A DNA stretch of 64,000 nt from Chitinophagaceae bacterium (GTDB lineage Bacteria > Bacteroidota > Bacteroidia > Chitinophagales > UBA10324). The DNA lies in assembly GCA_016704325.1 (NCBI GenBank), contig JADJAG010000008.1, positions 558,001-622,000 on the forward strand, written 5' to 3'. Numbering within the stretch: position 1 is the stretch's first letter; every line of letters begins with the position of its first letter. Below the pieces are notes generated by a model, which was given only the letters and a program-made list of their open reading frames with translations, was not told the origin of the DNA and searched no databases. Positions 1 through 8,820 of the stretch are shown piece after piece. The position numbers and the translations under genes were made by a program.

Positions 1-878
1 TTTGCACCAATCCGGTAATCAGGATAAAAAATACAGGATCCACGACACTTACTTCATTAACTATTTCTTATGGACTTAAAGGCGGCACGCCATCAACTTA
101 TGAATGGACCGGCTCACTCGCCTTTATGGATATTACTTCGGTAACCCTGAATACGTTTGAATGGTTGTCGGGTGCAACAGAATTTGAAGTAAGCATCAGC
201 AAACCAAATGGCGGCACAGATCAATATGAATGGAATGATAAACGGATAACAAAATTTGTGCAACCACTGCTGGTACCTGAAAAATTTTACATTGATCTGA
301 AAACAAACAACTATCCGCAACAAACCAAGTACACCGTTAAAGATGAAAGCGGAACTATACTGTTGAATAAGACGGGGCTTACCGCGAATACCATTTACAA
401 GGATACCTTAGAGCTGCTGCCGGGTTGTTATAAATTCGAACTGACGGACAGCGGTCAGGATGGCCTTTCCTGGTGGGCGAATCCCGGACAAGGCAGCGGA
501 TACATACGTTTTAAAAACGCTGTTAATGGTGGCATCATCAAGAATTTCCTCAGTGATTTTGGCGGACAGGTATACCAGCAATTTACCGTTGCAATTACTA
601 CCAGCATTGATAACTACGTCTATGAAGATAAAACCACCATGGATGTTTATCCCAATCCAACAGATGGTCCGGTTATGATTGACCTTACCTCCGGTGAGCA
701 TGAAGATGGCAGGCTGGAGATTGCTGATCTACTGGGAAGGAAAGTGTTTGTAAAGCAATTCCAAAACATTACTGCTGAAAGCCTGGAGGTTGATCTTTCA
801 ACCTATCCGCGTGGTGTCTATTTTGTGAACTTCTATTCCGGTAAAGAACAGCTTACCAGGAAGTTGATTGTTCAGTAA
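1..878 (+). CDS. T9SS type A sorting-domain secreted protein, 5' end outside window
   Basis: The frame is open from base 3, so the protein begins before the window and the ATG at 126 is internal. The visible part is beta-rich and contains a G-C-Y-x-F-x-x-T-D-S-G-x-D-G motif (about bases 420-465), a signature often seen in secreted Bacteroidota peptidases and adhesins. The last 75 or so residues form a type A T9SS sorting domain: Y-P-N-P at about 649, L-L-G-R-K in the middle, and a G-V-Y-F-V-N-F strand before a basic C-terminus. The role is therefore export through the type IX system to the cell surface or medium. Which enzyme or adhesin sits upstream cannot be told from this fragment. Confidence 0.85.
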   Translation, partial: CTNPVIRIKNTGSTTLTSLTISYGLKGGTPSTYEWTGSLAFMDITSVTLNTFEWLSGATEFEVSISKPNGGTDQYEWNDKRITKFVQPLLVPEKFYIDLKTNNYPQQTKYTVKDESGTILLNKTGLTANTIYKDTLELLPGCYKFELTDSGQDGLSWWANPGQGSGYIRFKNAVNGGIIKNFLSDFGGQVYQQFTVAITTSIDNYVYEDKTTMDVYPNPTDGPVMIDLTSGEHEDGRLEIADLLGRKVFVKQFQNITAESLEVDLSTYPRGVYFVNFYSGKEQLTRKLIVQ

Positions 879-958
879 GAGTAGTGAGTAGTGAGTAATT
901 AGTAGTGAGTGGTGAGTAGTGAGTGGTGAGTAGTGAGTAGTGAGTGGTGAGTAATGAG
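879..958. repeat. Simple tandem repeat of GTAGTGA/GTGGTGA units
   Basis: Directly after the stop codon the sequence is a run of 7-bp units alternating GTAGTGA and GTGGTGA, interrupted once by a TAATTA variant. It is low-complexity intergenic DNA with no spacer structure. It abuts the MITE-like element that starts at 986. Confidence 0.8.
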
Positions 959-985
959 TTGCGCAGTTTCCGGAAATTAATTCAC

Positions 986-1196
986 GGGTGTACTGCAAAT
1001 TGGATATAGATTATTGGGTATTGAAATTGAGTATTAAGTATTTGAGTAAGTGAGTAAAGCAGCGTACTGATTACAGAATTGCAAGTGATCGGCTTCGCCG
1101 CAGCAATTTAACCATTTAACAATTTAACCATTTAGCAATTTAACCATTTAACCCACCAACCATTGCTTGACAAGATGAACGAATTGTCGTACACCC
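986..1196 (+). repeat. MITE-like dispersed repeat, copy 1
   Basis: It begins GGGTGTACTGCAAATTGG and ends CGAATTGTCGTACACCC, so the ends are imperfect inverted repeats. The interior has a conserved block, GTGATCGGCTTCGCCGC, followed by a short A/T-rich array of AATTTAACCATT units and the block ACCCACCAACCATTGC. The same architecture recurs at 25237-25475 (inverted), 28719-28936 and 37176-37366. No coding potential is evident. Confidence 0.75.
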
Positions 1197-1249
1197 TTAT
1201 AAAACCGAAGGCTTACTAACCTTTAATTTTCCGTAGAAACGAACCACCC

Positions 1250-1954
1250 ATGGCTGCAAAAAAAGACTGGAACAAACTGATTCAACCATTACTGCGCAAA
1301 TACAAAAACAAAAAGCATCCGCTCAATTATCAGAATGAATACCAGTTGATGGTAATGGTAGTTTTATCAGCAAGATCATCTGATGCTTATATTAACCAGA
1401 TCGCACCTGCCCTCTTCAATGCCTATCCGGATTTCAGAACCATAGCGTCTGATCCCGATGGACTTTACCCGTTTATCAAAGGAGTACCCGGAGGTTTAAA
1501 AAAATCTGAATGGATCATATCCATTGCAAATCAACTGAAAGAAAATAAAGTCTCATACAACATGGATGCACTTACCCAACTTTCTGGTATCGGGCGCAAG
1601 TCGGCTAATGTTATTATGCGAGAAACCGGAGCATCGGCAGCAGGTATCGTAGTAGATCTGCATGTGGTAAGGGTTGCTCCAAGAATTGGTTTAGCAAAAG
1701 GAACAAATCCTGAAAAGATTGAACAGCAATTGATGCAATTAATAGATCAAAAATATTGGGGTGACACAGGAATGGCCCTATCATTCCTGGGGCGCGACAC
1801 CTGCAGGCCAAGACCACAGTGTCCGGAATGTGTGATGCAATCCGATTGCGCTTTTTATACTAAGGGTGGCTATCAGAAAATCATACAACAGGAAATGAAA
1901 GCAAAAGCTGCTAAAGCAAAACAGGCAATGCTAAAAAAAGCCAGCAGAAAATAA
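1250..1954 (+). CDS. nth: Endonuclease III (DNA glycosylase/AP lyase)
   Basis: Base-excision repair enzyme that removes oxidised pyrimidines and cuts the abasic site. The 234-residue protein has the helix-hairpin-helix L-S-G-I-G-R-K-S-A-N (residues 111-120) with the catalytic lysine K117, the catalytic aspartate in V-V-D-L-H-V (D136), and a C-terminal cysteine cluster C185, C191, C194, C200 for a 4Fe-4S centre. The first cysteine spacing is C-x5-C rather than the usual C-x6-C. The stretch L-S-A-R-S-S-D replaces the more common L-S-A-Q-x-T-D. A Lys/Ala-rich tail of about 20 residues follows the cluster. Length and motif order fit Nth well; a divergent subfamily is possible because of the two substitutions. 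Confidence 0.9.
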   Translation: MAAKKDWNKLIQPLLRKYKNKKHPLNYQNEYQLMVMVVLSARSSDAYINQIAPALFNAYPDFRTIASDPDGLYPFIKGVPGGLKKSEWIISIANQLKENKVSYNMDALTQLSGIGRKSANVIMRETGASAAGIVVDLHVVRVAPRIGLAKGTNPEKIEQQLMQLIDQKYWGDTGMALSFLGRDTCRPRPQCPECVMQSDCAFYTKGGYQKIIQQEMKAKAAKAKQAMLKKASRK

Positions 1955-1978
1955 ATCGTTAATGCTGATGATGCGCAT

Positions 1979-2665
1979 TCAAAAACCCAGGTCGCTTTGC
2001 GCCGGTTTACTTTTCTTTTCAATAACCACTTCATGCATATTCATCAGGTGGGAAGGAAATGGCTGCATTATTTTTACCAGGTCGGGAAAAGGGGTAGATT
2101 CCTCCATCCAACTTTTTTTAAAATCCTGGTCCACGATTAAAGGCATACGATGATGCACCTGTGCTACCAGGTCATTGGGTTCCGTAGTGATGATGGCATA
2201 GGTAAGCAGTATATCCCCGTTTTCAGGATTGTTCCAATAGTTGAATAGTCCGGCATAATAGAAAACCGTTTCACCCTTTATGGTAAACAGGTATTTCTTC
2301 TTTGTGCTTTTATCTGTTTCATAAAATCCTGTTGTTTCCACGAGACAACGCTGCTTCTTATTCCATGGCGTGCGCCAGGTTGGTTTTTCTGCTATGGTTT
2401 CCGCCCTGGCATTAAAAGTGACTTTAGCATCCGAAAATTTCTTATTCCAGGGAGAAAGCAATCCAAAGAACCCTTCCTGCATGTTAGCTTCTCCAAGCAG
2501 CAGGATGCGTCCCTTTCTGCCCGGATACATGGAAGTATCATTTTCCGTAGAGCCTTCTAAAGTTTCGCCGGTGGTGCCCACTATCGAAGGAAGATCATCC
2601 CCTGCATGGTTATGTTTCCATCTTTTGCGGATGGAATGTTGCATGTCTTCGTAATTGTAACACAT
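1979..2665 (-). CDS. SRAP/HMCES-family abasic-site shielding protein (YedK-like)
   Basis: SRAP-domain protein (228 residues) that forms a covalent thiazolidine with abasic sites in single-stranded DNA. The open frame extends 16 codons further upstream, but the family needs cysteine at position 2 as its nucleophile, and the ATG at 2665 gives exactly M-C-Y-N-Y, so that start is chosen. Other family landmarks are visible: R-C-L-V-E-T-T-G-F-Y-E in the middle (active-site glutamate) and V-H-H-R-M-P-L-I near the C-terminus (active-site histidine). It is convergent with nth, so two DNA-repair genes sit next to the defence island; whether this is functional clustering is unknown. Confidence 0.9.
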   Translation of the reverse strand: MCYNYEDMQHSIRKRWKHNHAGDDLPSIVGTTGETLEGSTENDTSMYPGRKGRILLLGEANMQEGFFGLLSPWNKKFSDAKVTFNARAETIAEKPTWRTPWNKKQRCLVETTGFYETDKSTKKKYLFTIKGETVFYYAGLFNYWNNPENGDILLTYAIITTEPNDLVAQVHHRMPLIVDQDFKKSWMEESTPFPDLVKIMQPFPSHLMNMHEVVIEKKSKPAQSDLGF

Positions 2666-3090
2666 GAGTTGCGATTGCAGAATAAACGCACCAAAAATAC
2701 ATTCATCCTTCAAATTACAACAGAAGGTGTCAATTTTAAATCGTAACCGATGGCCTATCTGAAAAATCGCTCAGGCGACATACTTGCCATCCATTAACTG
2801 ATCCCGGGTAACTGCGTAATCCAAAACCAGTTTCATTCATTTTTATGATTTAGGCATTCCTGTTTGGGTCGGGCTCTCCGTTGCAATCTTTTGAAGATAA
2901 AAAGGATTTTCACTGGGATCCCTAATGTGTATTATATGATAACAAACATAAAATTTAATGTATGACCAAATCCGCCTTTCATTTGTAACATATTGACTAT
3001 CTACTCATAATGATGTGGATAATGAACCTCCAATATTTCTGTTAAGTCTGAGAATTTTTCTTTGTTTTACAATAAAGATATTTGACTGTG
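2666..3090. other. Intergenic region left of the defence island
   Basis: No credible gene is seen. It marks the left boundary of the A/T-rich island and should contain the promoter of the DUF4007 operon. A stretch at about 2863-2925 (GGGCTCTCCGTTGCAATC, then an imperfect hairpin AATCTTTT/AAAAGGATT, then CACTGGGATCCCT) looks like a degenerate mobile-element border, but only one copy is present in the window. No copy of the tRNA-Leu 3' end was found here. Confidence 0.4.
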
Positions 3091-3996
3091 ATGCAATCAT
3101 CAATAACAACACGTAAAACAAACATTTCAGCGTCTTCTAAACTTACTTTCTCAGGTCACGAATCCTTCCAGTGTCGGCATTTGTGGCTAAAAAAAGGTTA
3201 TGATTTTGTGAAACACAAAAAATCCTTCAATGATGAGGATGCTGTGGTTATACTGGGTGTAGGAAAAAACATGGTGGGCTCTATCCGCTTTTGGATGAAG
3301 GCGTTCAATATTCTTTCCCTGGATGACCAACTTACGGAGTTTGCCCACAAGCTTCTGGCTGACGATGGTTACGATCCTTATTTAGAAGACGAAGGAACTT
3401 TATGGCTCCTCCATTATCAACTTATTAAAAAAGGATTTGCATCAACCTACTCCATTGTATTCAATGAACTCAGGCGGGAGAAAATTGAATTTACAAATGA
3501 CAATTTCATTGCTTACATCAAACGCAAATCTGAAACAGAAAAATCTTTTCAGTTCAACCCAAAAACTTTGCACGAAGATTTTTCTGTTCTTACAAAAATG
3601 TATTTGCGTTCTGATGCTCAGAGTAAAGATAAAGAAGATAGCTTCTCAGGATTGCTTACCGAATTGGATTTGATAAAAACATTTTCAAAAGGCAAGCAAG
3701 ATTATTTCATCATTGAGAATACAGAGCGAACAGAAATTCCTGATGAAATAATTCTCTACGCAATTTTGGATAATGAAATTTTCGAGGCATCTGTAAACCT
3801 CAATAGCATTGAGATGAATGCAAACAGTGTAGGAACTGTGTTCGCAATCAATAGAACAGGATTAATGAGCAAGATTGAAACACTCACTCAGAAATACAAT
3901 TACATTGTGTTCAACGACCAAGCAGGAATAAAAGAATTGCAATTCAAAAAGAAACCATCAGCACTGTCAATCCTTGGAAAATATTATGACAACTAA
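3091..3996 (+). CDS. sspB: DUF4007 protein, SspB-like DNA phosphorothioation nickase component
   Basis: First gene of the defence island. The N-terminal third has the typical DUF4007 signature: F-S-G-H-E-S-F-Q-C-R, then L-W-L-K-K-G-Y-D-F-V, then L-G-V-G-K-N-M-V-G-S-I-R-F-W. In SspABCD systems the DUF4007 protein SspB is reported to nick DNA so that a sulfur can be placed on one strand; that role is assigned here from family and order, not from an active site I can point to. A TTG at 3082 is in frame, but the ATG at 3091 is preferred. The stop overlaps the start of the next gene by 11 bases, so the two are translationally coupled. About 300 residues, a normal length for the family. Confidence 0.8.
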   Translation: MQSSITTRKTNISASSKLTFSGHESFQCRHLWLKKGYDFVKHKKSFNDEDAVVILGVGKNMVGSIRFWMKAFNILSLDDQLTEFAHKLLADDGYDPYLEDEGTLWLLHYQLIKKGFASTYSIVFNELRREKIEFTNDNFIAYIKRKSETEKSFQFNPKTLHEDFSVLTKMYLRSDAQSKDKEDSFSGLLTELDLIKTFSKGKQDYFIIENTERTEIPDEIILYAILDNEIFEASVNLNSIEMNANSVGTVFAINRTGLMSKIETLTQKYNYIVFNDQAGIKELQFKKKPSALSILGKYYDN

Positions 3997-6900
3997 ATTC
4001 ACGACATCAACAAATATCATTCGTGATTCAGGTCGTGAATTGAATTACATCCCGACACCGAACTCCATTCGTGTCGTGAATCAAATTGTAAATGATTTCA
4101 AGAAAGGCATTCGCTCATTCAACATCATCGGTTCATACGGCACTGGTAAATCTTCTTTCCTCTGGGCATTGCAGCAGAGTTTGCAAGGCAAGAAAAGATT
4201 TTTCAATATCAACTTACTACAAAGTCCGAAAATTGAAATCATCAATTTCGTAGGTGAATACAAATCAATCACAAATGTTCTTGCGGACTTCTTTGAAGTC
4301 AACCAAAACAAAAACATCAATGAAAATATCCTTTCGGAATTTTTCAATCGCTACCATGAGTTAGGAAAGAAAAATCCTTTGCTCATTTTAGTAATTGATG
4401 AGTTCGGAAAATTTTTGGAGTATGCTTCACAGCATCAACCTGAAAAAGAATTGTATTTCATTCAGCAACTTTCAGAGTTCGCAAACAACCCCGACCACAA
4501 CATTATTTTCCTCACTGCTGTTCACCAAAATTTTGATGCGTATGCTTTTGCTTTAAGCAATGCTCAAAAACAGGAGTGGACAAAAGTGAAAGGAAGGTTT
4601 CGTGAAATCACTTTCAACGAACCTGTGGAGCAATTGCTTTTTCTTGCATCGGAGCATTTGAAGAACCATCAGTCCGACAAGAAAACAGAAGCAGAAATAA
4701 AATCCTCACTCAGCATTGCGAAGAAATCAAAAGCATACAACATCAATCCTGAATATGCTGCGGAAGTTGCTTCCAAACTTTTTCCACTCGACTTGATTGC
4801 TGCAAACATTCTCACTTTGTCATTGCAAAAATACGGTCAGCATGAAAGGTCACTATTTTCTTTTCTCGAATCCACCGACCACACAGGCATCAACAGCTTC
4901 GACAAGAAAACAAATCCGTTCTACAATGCAGCTTGTGTTTTTGATTACTTGATTTTTAATTTTTACTCTTTCATCAATTCAAGATACAATCCTGATTTTG
5001 CTTCATGGTCTGCCATCAAAAACTCTCTCGAAGCAACCGAGAGATTTTTTGATGAAGACATAAATAGCTATTCAAAAATTCTGAAAACAATTGGTTTGCT
5101 CAACGTCACTTCCGCAGCAGGTTCTGATTTGGGTAAAGATTTTTTGGTGAAGTATGCAGTCATTTGTTTGGGTATTGCAAACGCAAGCAATCTCATCGAC
5201 AATCTTGAAAACAGAAAAGTAATTCTCTATCGGAATTACAGCAAGCGATTCATTATTTCAGAAGGAACAGACCTTGACATTTCCTCTGCTCTCATTGAAG
5301 CAGGAAATAAAGTGAGTGACATCGTTGATGTCGTTACACTTCTCAAAAGAGAATATCAGTTGCCTCCAGTGCTAGCAAAATCATATTCTTATTTGAACGG
5401 CACACCAAGATTATTTGAGTTCAAAATTTCTGATTTCCCAATTCAAGAAGTGCCACAGGATGAGTATGACGGCTTCATCAATCTTATCTTCAATGAAAAA
5501 TTAAGCATCGCAGAAGTCAAGAAAGAATCAGCAGCACAGAAGGAAGCAATCATTTACGGGTTCTACCAAAACTCTAAGACCATCAGGAACCAGTTGTTTG
5601 AGATTGAGAAAACAAGAAAGGTGATTGATGAAAATGAACAAGATAAAATTGCAGTAAAAGAGTTGAACAACATTTTGGTTCATCAGCAAAATTTGTTAAG
5701 CCATTTCATCCTGAATAATCTCTACACGAAAAAGTCAGACCTCAAATGGATATTCAAAGGTGAGGAAATAAAAATTTCAAGTAAGAAAGAGTTCAACAAA
5801 AAACTTTCAGGAATTTGCAGCGAGATATATCCCAAGACACCGAAATTCAAAAACGAATTAGTCAACAAGCATAAAATTTCTCCATCAATTCATGGAGCTA
5901 AGAGATTTTATCTCCGTGCCTTAGCTGACAATTGGAACAAACCCGACTTGGGTTTTGAAGGAAGTAAATTCCCCCCTGAGAGAACAATCTATTTAACACT
6001 ATTGAAAGAGAATGGTATTGAGCTTTACTCAGACAAAATAAATTTTGCAACACAGGTTTCAAAAAATTCTTCTTTCAATCACTTATGGAATTACTCAATG
6101 GATTTTTTGAATAGTGCGAAACAAAACAGAAGAACAATTTTAGAGTTCATTGAGCCCCTTACAAAGCGACCATTCAAACTTAAACAAGGGTTGATTGACT
6201 TTTGGATTGCTTCTTTCTTATTCATCAAGAAAGATGATTATGCTTTGTTTGGTGAGAGCGGATACATTCCTTATCTCACAGATGAAGTGTTAGAACTCAT
6301 CATTAAACTTCCTGAGAATTATGAACTCAAAACATTCGCTATCGAAGGAGTAAAACTTGACATCTTCAATAGCTATCGTATTTTTCTGAATCAACAGTCA
6401 AAAGTAAAATTAGATAACGAAACTTTCATTGAAACCATTAAACCGTTTCTTACTTTTTATCGTAATCTTTCGGAATATTCCAAAACCACTAGGCGACTAA
6501 AAAAGGAAACGCTTGCCATTCGTGATGCCATTGCAAATTCCAAAGACCCTGAGAAATCTTTCTTTGAAGATTTCCCTCTTGCACTGGGCTACTCCACTGA
6601 ATCATTGCAGAAGTCAAAAGAGAAATTACAATCCTTCATTATAAAATTGCAAAATGCAATTAAAGAACTTCGCACCAGTTACGATTCATTACTCCAACGC
6701 TTTGAAGATTTTATTCTTGAAGATTTTATCGGGGAGAAAATGGAGTTTGAAGAATACAAAACAAAACTGCAAAATCGGTTCAAAAAATTAAAAAAGCATT
6801 TGTGTTTACCGCACCAGAAAACTTTTGTTCAGCGTTTAGATTCTGAATTGGACGACAAGAAAGCATGGTTGAGTTCAATTGCACAGGCAGTCATAGGAAA

Positions 6901-7207
6901 GTCGCTCGAAACAATCAAAGACGAAGAAGAACTTTTTCTTTATGATAGATTCAAAACACTCATACTTGAATTAGACAGTTTGACAAATATTTCACAAGCA
7001 GATTTAGATGAAGATAATGAAGATGTATTGGGAATAGAAATGAGTTCATTCGTTGATGGCATACAAAAACGATTAGTGAGATTGCCAAAAACCAAAAAGA
7101 AAGAAGTCGCTAAGATTGAAGATTTAATCAAAGCCAAACTTTCAAAAGATAAATCCCTTAACATTGCAGCTTTAGCAAACATATTAAAAGACCTTTTGCA
7201 AAAATGA
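3986..7207 (+). CDS. sspC: Large P-loop ATPase, SspC-like phosphorothioation ATPase
   Basis: About 1,073 residues. Walker A is G-S-Y-G-T-G-K-S (residues 49-56) and Walker B is L-L-I-L-V-I-D-E-F-G (D138, E139), so this is an ATPase of the AAA/STAND-like P-loop class. The rest is mostly helical, with Lys/Glu-rich coiled-coil-like stretches in the C-terminal third (about residues 870-1050). SspC is the ATPase partner of SspB and SspD; position between a DUF4007 gene and a PAPS-reductase-like gene is the main reason for the name. A TTG at 3974 is in frame, but ATG 3986 fits better. The stop overlaps the next ATG (ATGA). PglY/BrxC ATPases of BREX systems are also large P-loop proteins, but no other BREX gene is present. 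Confidence 0.72.
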   Translation: MTTKFTTSTNIIRDSGRELNYIPTPNSIRVVNQIVNDFKKGIRSFNIIGSYGTGKSSFLWALQQSLQGKKRFFNINLLQSPKIEIINFVGEYKSITNVLADFFEVNQNKNINENILSEFFNRYHELGKKNPLLILVIDEFGKFLEYASQHQPEKELYFIQQLSEFANNPDHNIIFLTAVHQNFDAYAFALSNAQKQEWTKVKGRFREITFNEPVEQLLFLASEHLKNHQSDKKTEAEIKSSLSIAKKSKAYNINPEYAAEVASKLFPLDLIAANILTLSLQKYGQHERSLFSFLESTDHTGINSFDKKTNPFYNAACVFDYLIFNFYSFINSRYNPDFASWSAIKNSLEATERFFDEDINSYSKILKTIGLLNVTSAAGSDLGKDFLVKYAVICLGIANASNLIDNLENRKVILYRNYSKRFIISEGTDLDISSALIEAGNKVSDIVDVVTLLKREYQLPPVLAKSYSYLNGTPRLFEFKISDFPIQEVPQDEYDGFINLIFNEKLSIAEVKKESAAQKEAIIYGFYQNSKTIRNQLFEIEKTRKVIDENEQDKIAVKELNNILVHQQNLLSHFILNNLYTKKSDLKWIFKGEEIKISSKKEFNKKLSGICSEIYPKTPKFKNELVNKHKISPSIHGAKRFYLRALADNWNKPDLGFEGSKFPPERTIYLTLLKENGIELYSDKINFATQVSKNSSFNHLWNYSMDFLNSAKQNRRTILEFIEPLTKRPFKLKQGLIDFWIASFLFIKKDDYALFGESGYIPYLTDEVLELIIKLPENYELKTFAIEGVKLDIFNSYRIFLNQQSKVKLDNETFIETIKPFLTFYRNLSEYSKTTRRLKKETLAIRDAIANSKDPEKSFFEDFPLALGYSTESLQKSKEKLQSFIIKLQNAIKELRTSYDSLLQRFEDFILEDFIGEKMEFEEYKTKLQNRFKKLKKHLCLPHQKTFVQRLDSELDDKKAWLSSIAQAVIGKSLETIKDEEELFLYDRFKTLILELDSLTNISQADLDEDNEDVLGIEMSSFVDGIQKRLVRLPKTKKKEVAKIEDLIKAKLSKDKSLNIAALANILKDLLQK

Positions 7208-8307
7208 AAAATGTCCGTCATGTATTAGGAATTTCAGGAGGCAAAGACAGTGGAGCTTTGGCTATTTATATGAAGGACAAGTATCCTCATTTGGATATTG
7301 AATATTACACCTGTGATACTGGAAAAGAATTAGATGAAACTTATCAGTTAATAGACAACTTAGAAATTTATCTCGGTAAAAAAATTATTCGTCTTAAAGC
7401 GTTTGAGGGTAGCACTGATGCACCCTTTGACCATAAATTAAAAACCCTTTCAGGATTTTTACCTTCACAACAGTTCCGTTGGTGCACAAAAAGTTTAAAA
7501 CTGGAACCGTTTGAAAAATTTGTTGCAAGCGACAATGTGATTTCATATGTAGGAATCAGGGGGGATGAAGATAGAGATGGATACATTTCACGGAAGCCAA
7601 ACATTCAAACTATTTTTCCTTTCAGGAAAAACATTTGGAGTGAAGATGTAATTGCAAAAATTCTATCAAATAATAATTCAAAACAAGTTTTGAATTTATA
7701 CAGCATCATTGCTTCAACAAAAAATTCAAATCGCTTTAAAGAAATATTAAAGCAACCGCTCTCGATAAATTTCACGCAAGTTCAGAAATTGAACTTGCTG
7801 CTTGGCATCAACATCAAAGAATTTAATGCGTTAGTGTTTTCATTTCTGAAAACTACCAGCTACCCATTAGCACAAGAAGAATATTTTGCATTGATTGACA
7901 ACGATGAAATTTTGGTTCGAGATGATATATTCAGAATCTTAGAGGAAAGTGGTGTAGGTGTGCCTCAGTATTACAACAAAATTGATTTTGAAGTGAATGG
8001 AAAAGAAGGGCAATATTCTCGTAGTCGCTCTGGTTGCTACTTCTGTTTCTATCAACAGAAAATAGAATGGATTTGGCTCTACGAACAACACCCAGATAAA
8101 TTTCAATTGGCATTGGAATATGAAAAGGAAGGTTACACATGGAATCAAGATGAAACTCTTACCGACTTAATTAAGCCAGAACGGATACAAGGAATAAAAG
8201 AAGAGTATCTGAAACGGTTTGAAAAAAATTCGCAGCCCAAATCCGAATACTTGCTCGACATCTTGAATGAAGCAGAAGGAGAAGGATGTGCAGCTTGCTT
8301 CATTTAA
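7204..8307 (+). CDS. sspD: PAPS-reductase-like PP-loop protein, SspD-like sulfur transferase
   Basis: A 367-residue adenylating protein of the PAPS reductase/ATP pyrophosphatase superfamily. The PP-loop is S-G-G-K-D-S-G (residues 11-17), and R-W-C-T-K-S-L-K (C94) is the substrate-side motif typical of DndC/SspD relatives. Cysteines in G-C-Y-F-C (about residues 278-282) and in G-C-A-A-C-F-I at the extreme C-terminus could bind an Fe-S cluster as in DndC. The expected role is to activate the DNA phosphate and hand over sulfur for the phosphorothioate bond. It starts inside the stop of the ATPase gene (ATGA overlap). An insertion of roughly 120 residues between the PP-loop half and the cysteine motif lacks obvious motifs. 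Confidence 0.82.
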   Translation: MKNVRHVLGISGGKDSGALAIYMKDKYPHLDIEYYTCDTGKELDETYQLIDNLEIYLGKKIIRLKAFEGSTDAPFDHKLKTLSGFLPSQQFRWCTKSLKLEPFEKFVASDNVISYVGIRGDEDRDGYISRKPNIQTIFPFRKNIWSEDVIAKILSNNNSKQVLNLYSIIASTKNSNRFKEILKQPLSINFTQVQKLNLLLGINIKEFNALVFSFLKTTSYPLAQEEYFALIDNDEILVRDDIFRILEESGVGVPQYYNKIDFEVNGKEGQYSRSRSGCYFCFYQQKIEWIWLYEQHPDKFQLALEYEKEGYTWNQDETLTDLIKPERIQGIKEEYLKRFEKNSQPKSEYLLDILNEAEGEGCAACFI

Positions 8308-8316
8308 TTTTTCTCT

Positions 8317-8820
8317 ATGGCATACGACATTGATTTCGCAGAGGAAGCGATTATAGGTTCACACATAAAAAAATTTCTTCTTTACCCCGTATTTTGGGCT
8401 GATGCTCAAAATCAAATTGGGATTAATACTCAATGGAAAAAAGTGATGTTCAGTTCTGCTAACAAAAAAAATGTTCCCAATAAAAAAGGTGTTTACGCAT
8501 TTGTATTGAAACCAGTGTATCATAATTTTTTTGAAACTAATTATCTCTTTTATGTTGGCAAAACAAATAGGACTTTGCGTTTAAGGTTTCAAGAATATCT
8601 TGATGAAAAAGCAGGGAAGGGAAAGCCAAGAAAAAAAATTCACAAAATGTTAAACATGTATGATGGTTTTTTAGAGTTTTATTATGCCGAAATAGGAAGA
8701 AAAAATCAAGTTGATAAAGTCGAAGAACAATTGCTCAACACCTTTGTTCCTCATGTAAATACTTCCATTCCAAAAGCTAGAATTAAACATGAATTAAAAT
8801 ATATCTATGAGCAAAACTAA
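8317..8820 (+). CDS. GIY-YIG nuclease-like protein in the phosphorothioation operon
   Basis: A 167-residue protein with a recognisable GIY-YIG core: G-V-Y at residues 58-60, Y-V-G at 79-81, arginines in T-L-R-L-R-F (residues 86-91), and a glutamate in V-E-E-Q-L-L (about 136-137) at the position of the metal-binding catalytic Glu. This predicts a small endonuclease that would cut one strand. It follows the sspD-like gene after 9 bases and overlaps the next gene by 14 bases, so it belongs to the same operon. It is not one of the named Ssp proteins as I know them. It could be an accessory nicking or repair enzyme, or a second effector; which one is not shown by the sequence. Confidence 0.7.
   Translation: MAYDIDFAEEAIIGSHIKKFLLYPVFWADAQNQIGINTQWKKVMFSSANKKNVPNKKGVYAFVLKPVYHNFFETNYLFYVGKTNRTLRLRFQEYLDEKAGKGKPRKKIHKMLNMYDGFLEFYYAEIGRKNQVDKVEEQLLNTFVPHVNTSIPKARIKHELKYIYEQN

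Noticed and set aside
879..958. Repeat run that could be mistaken for a CRISPR array
   Set aside because: The units are 7 bp and contiguous, with no unique spacers and no cas gene nearby. It is a simple tandem repeat.
1979..2713. Longer SRAP frame starting at 2713
   Set aside because: The family needs Cys2 as the nucleophile; only the ATG at 2665 gives Met-Cys.
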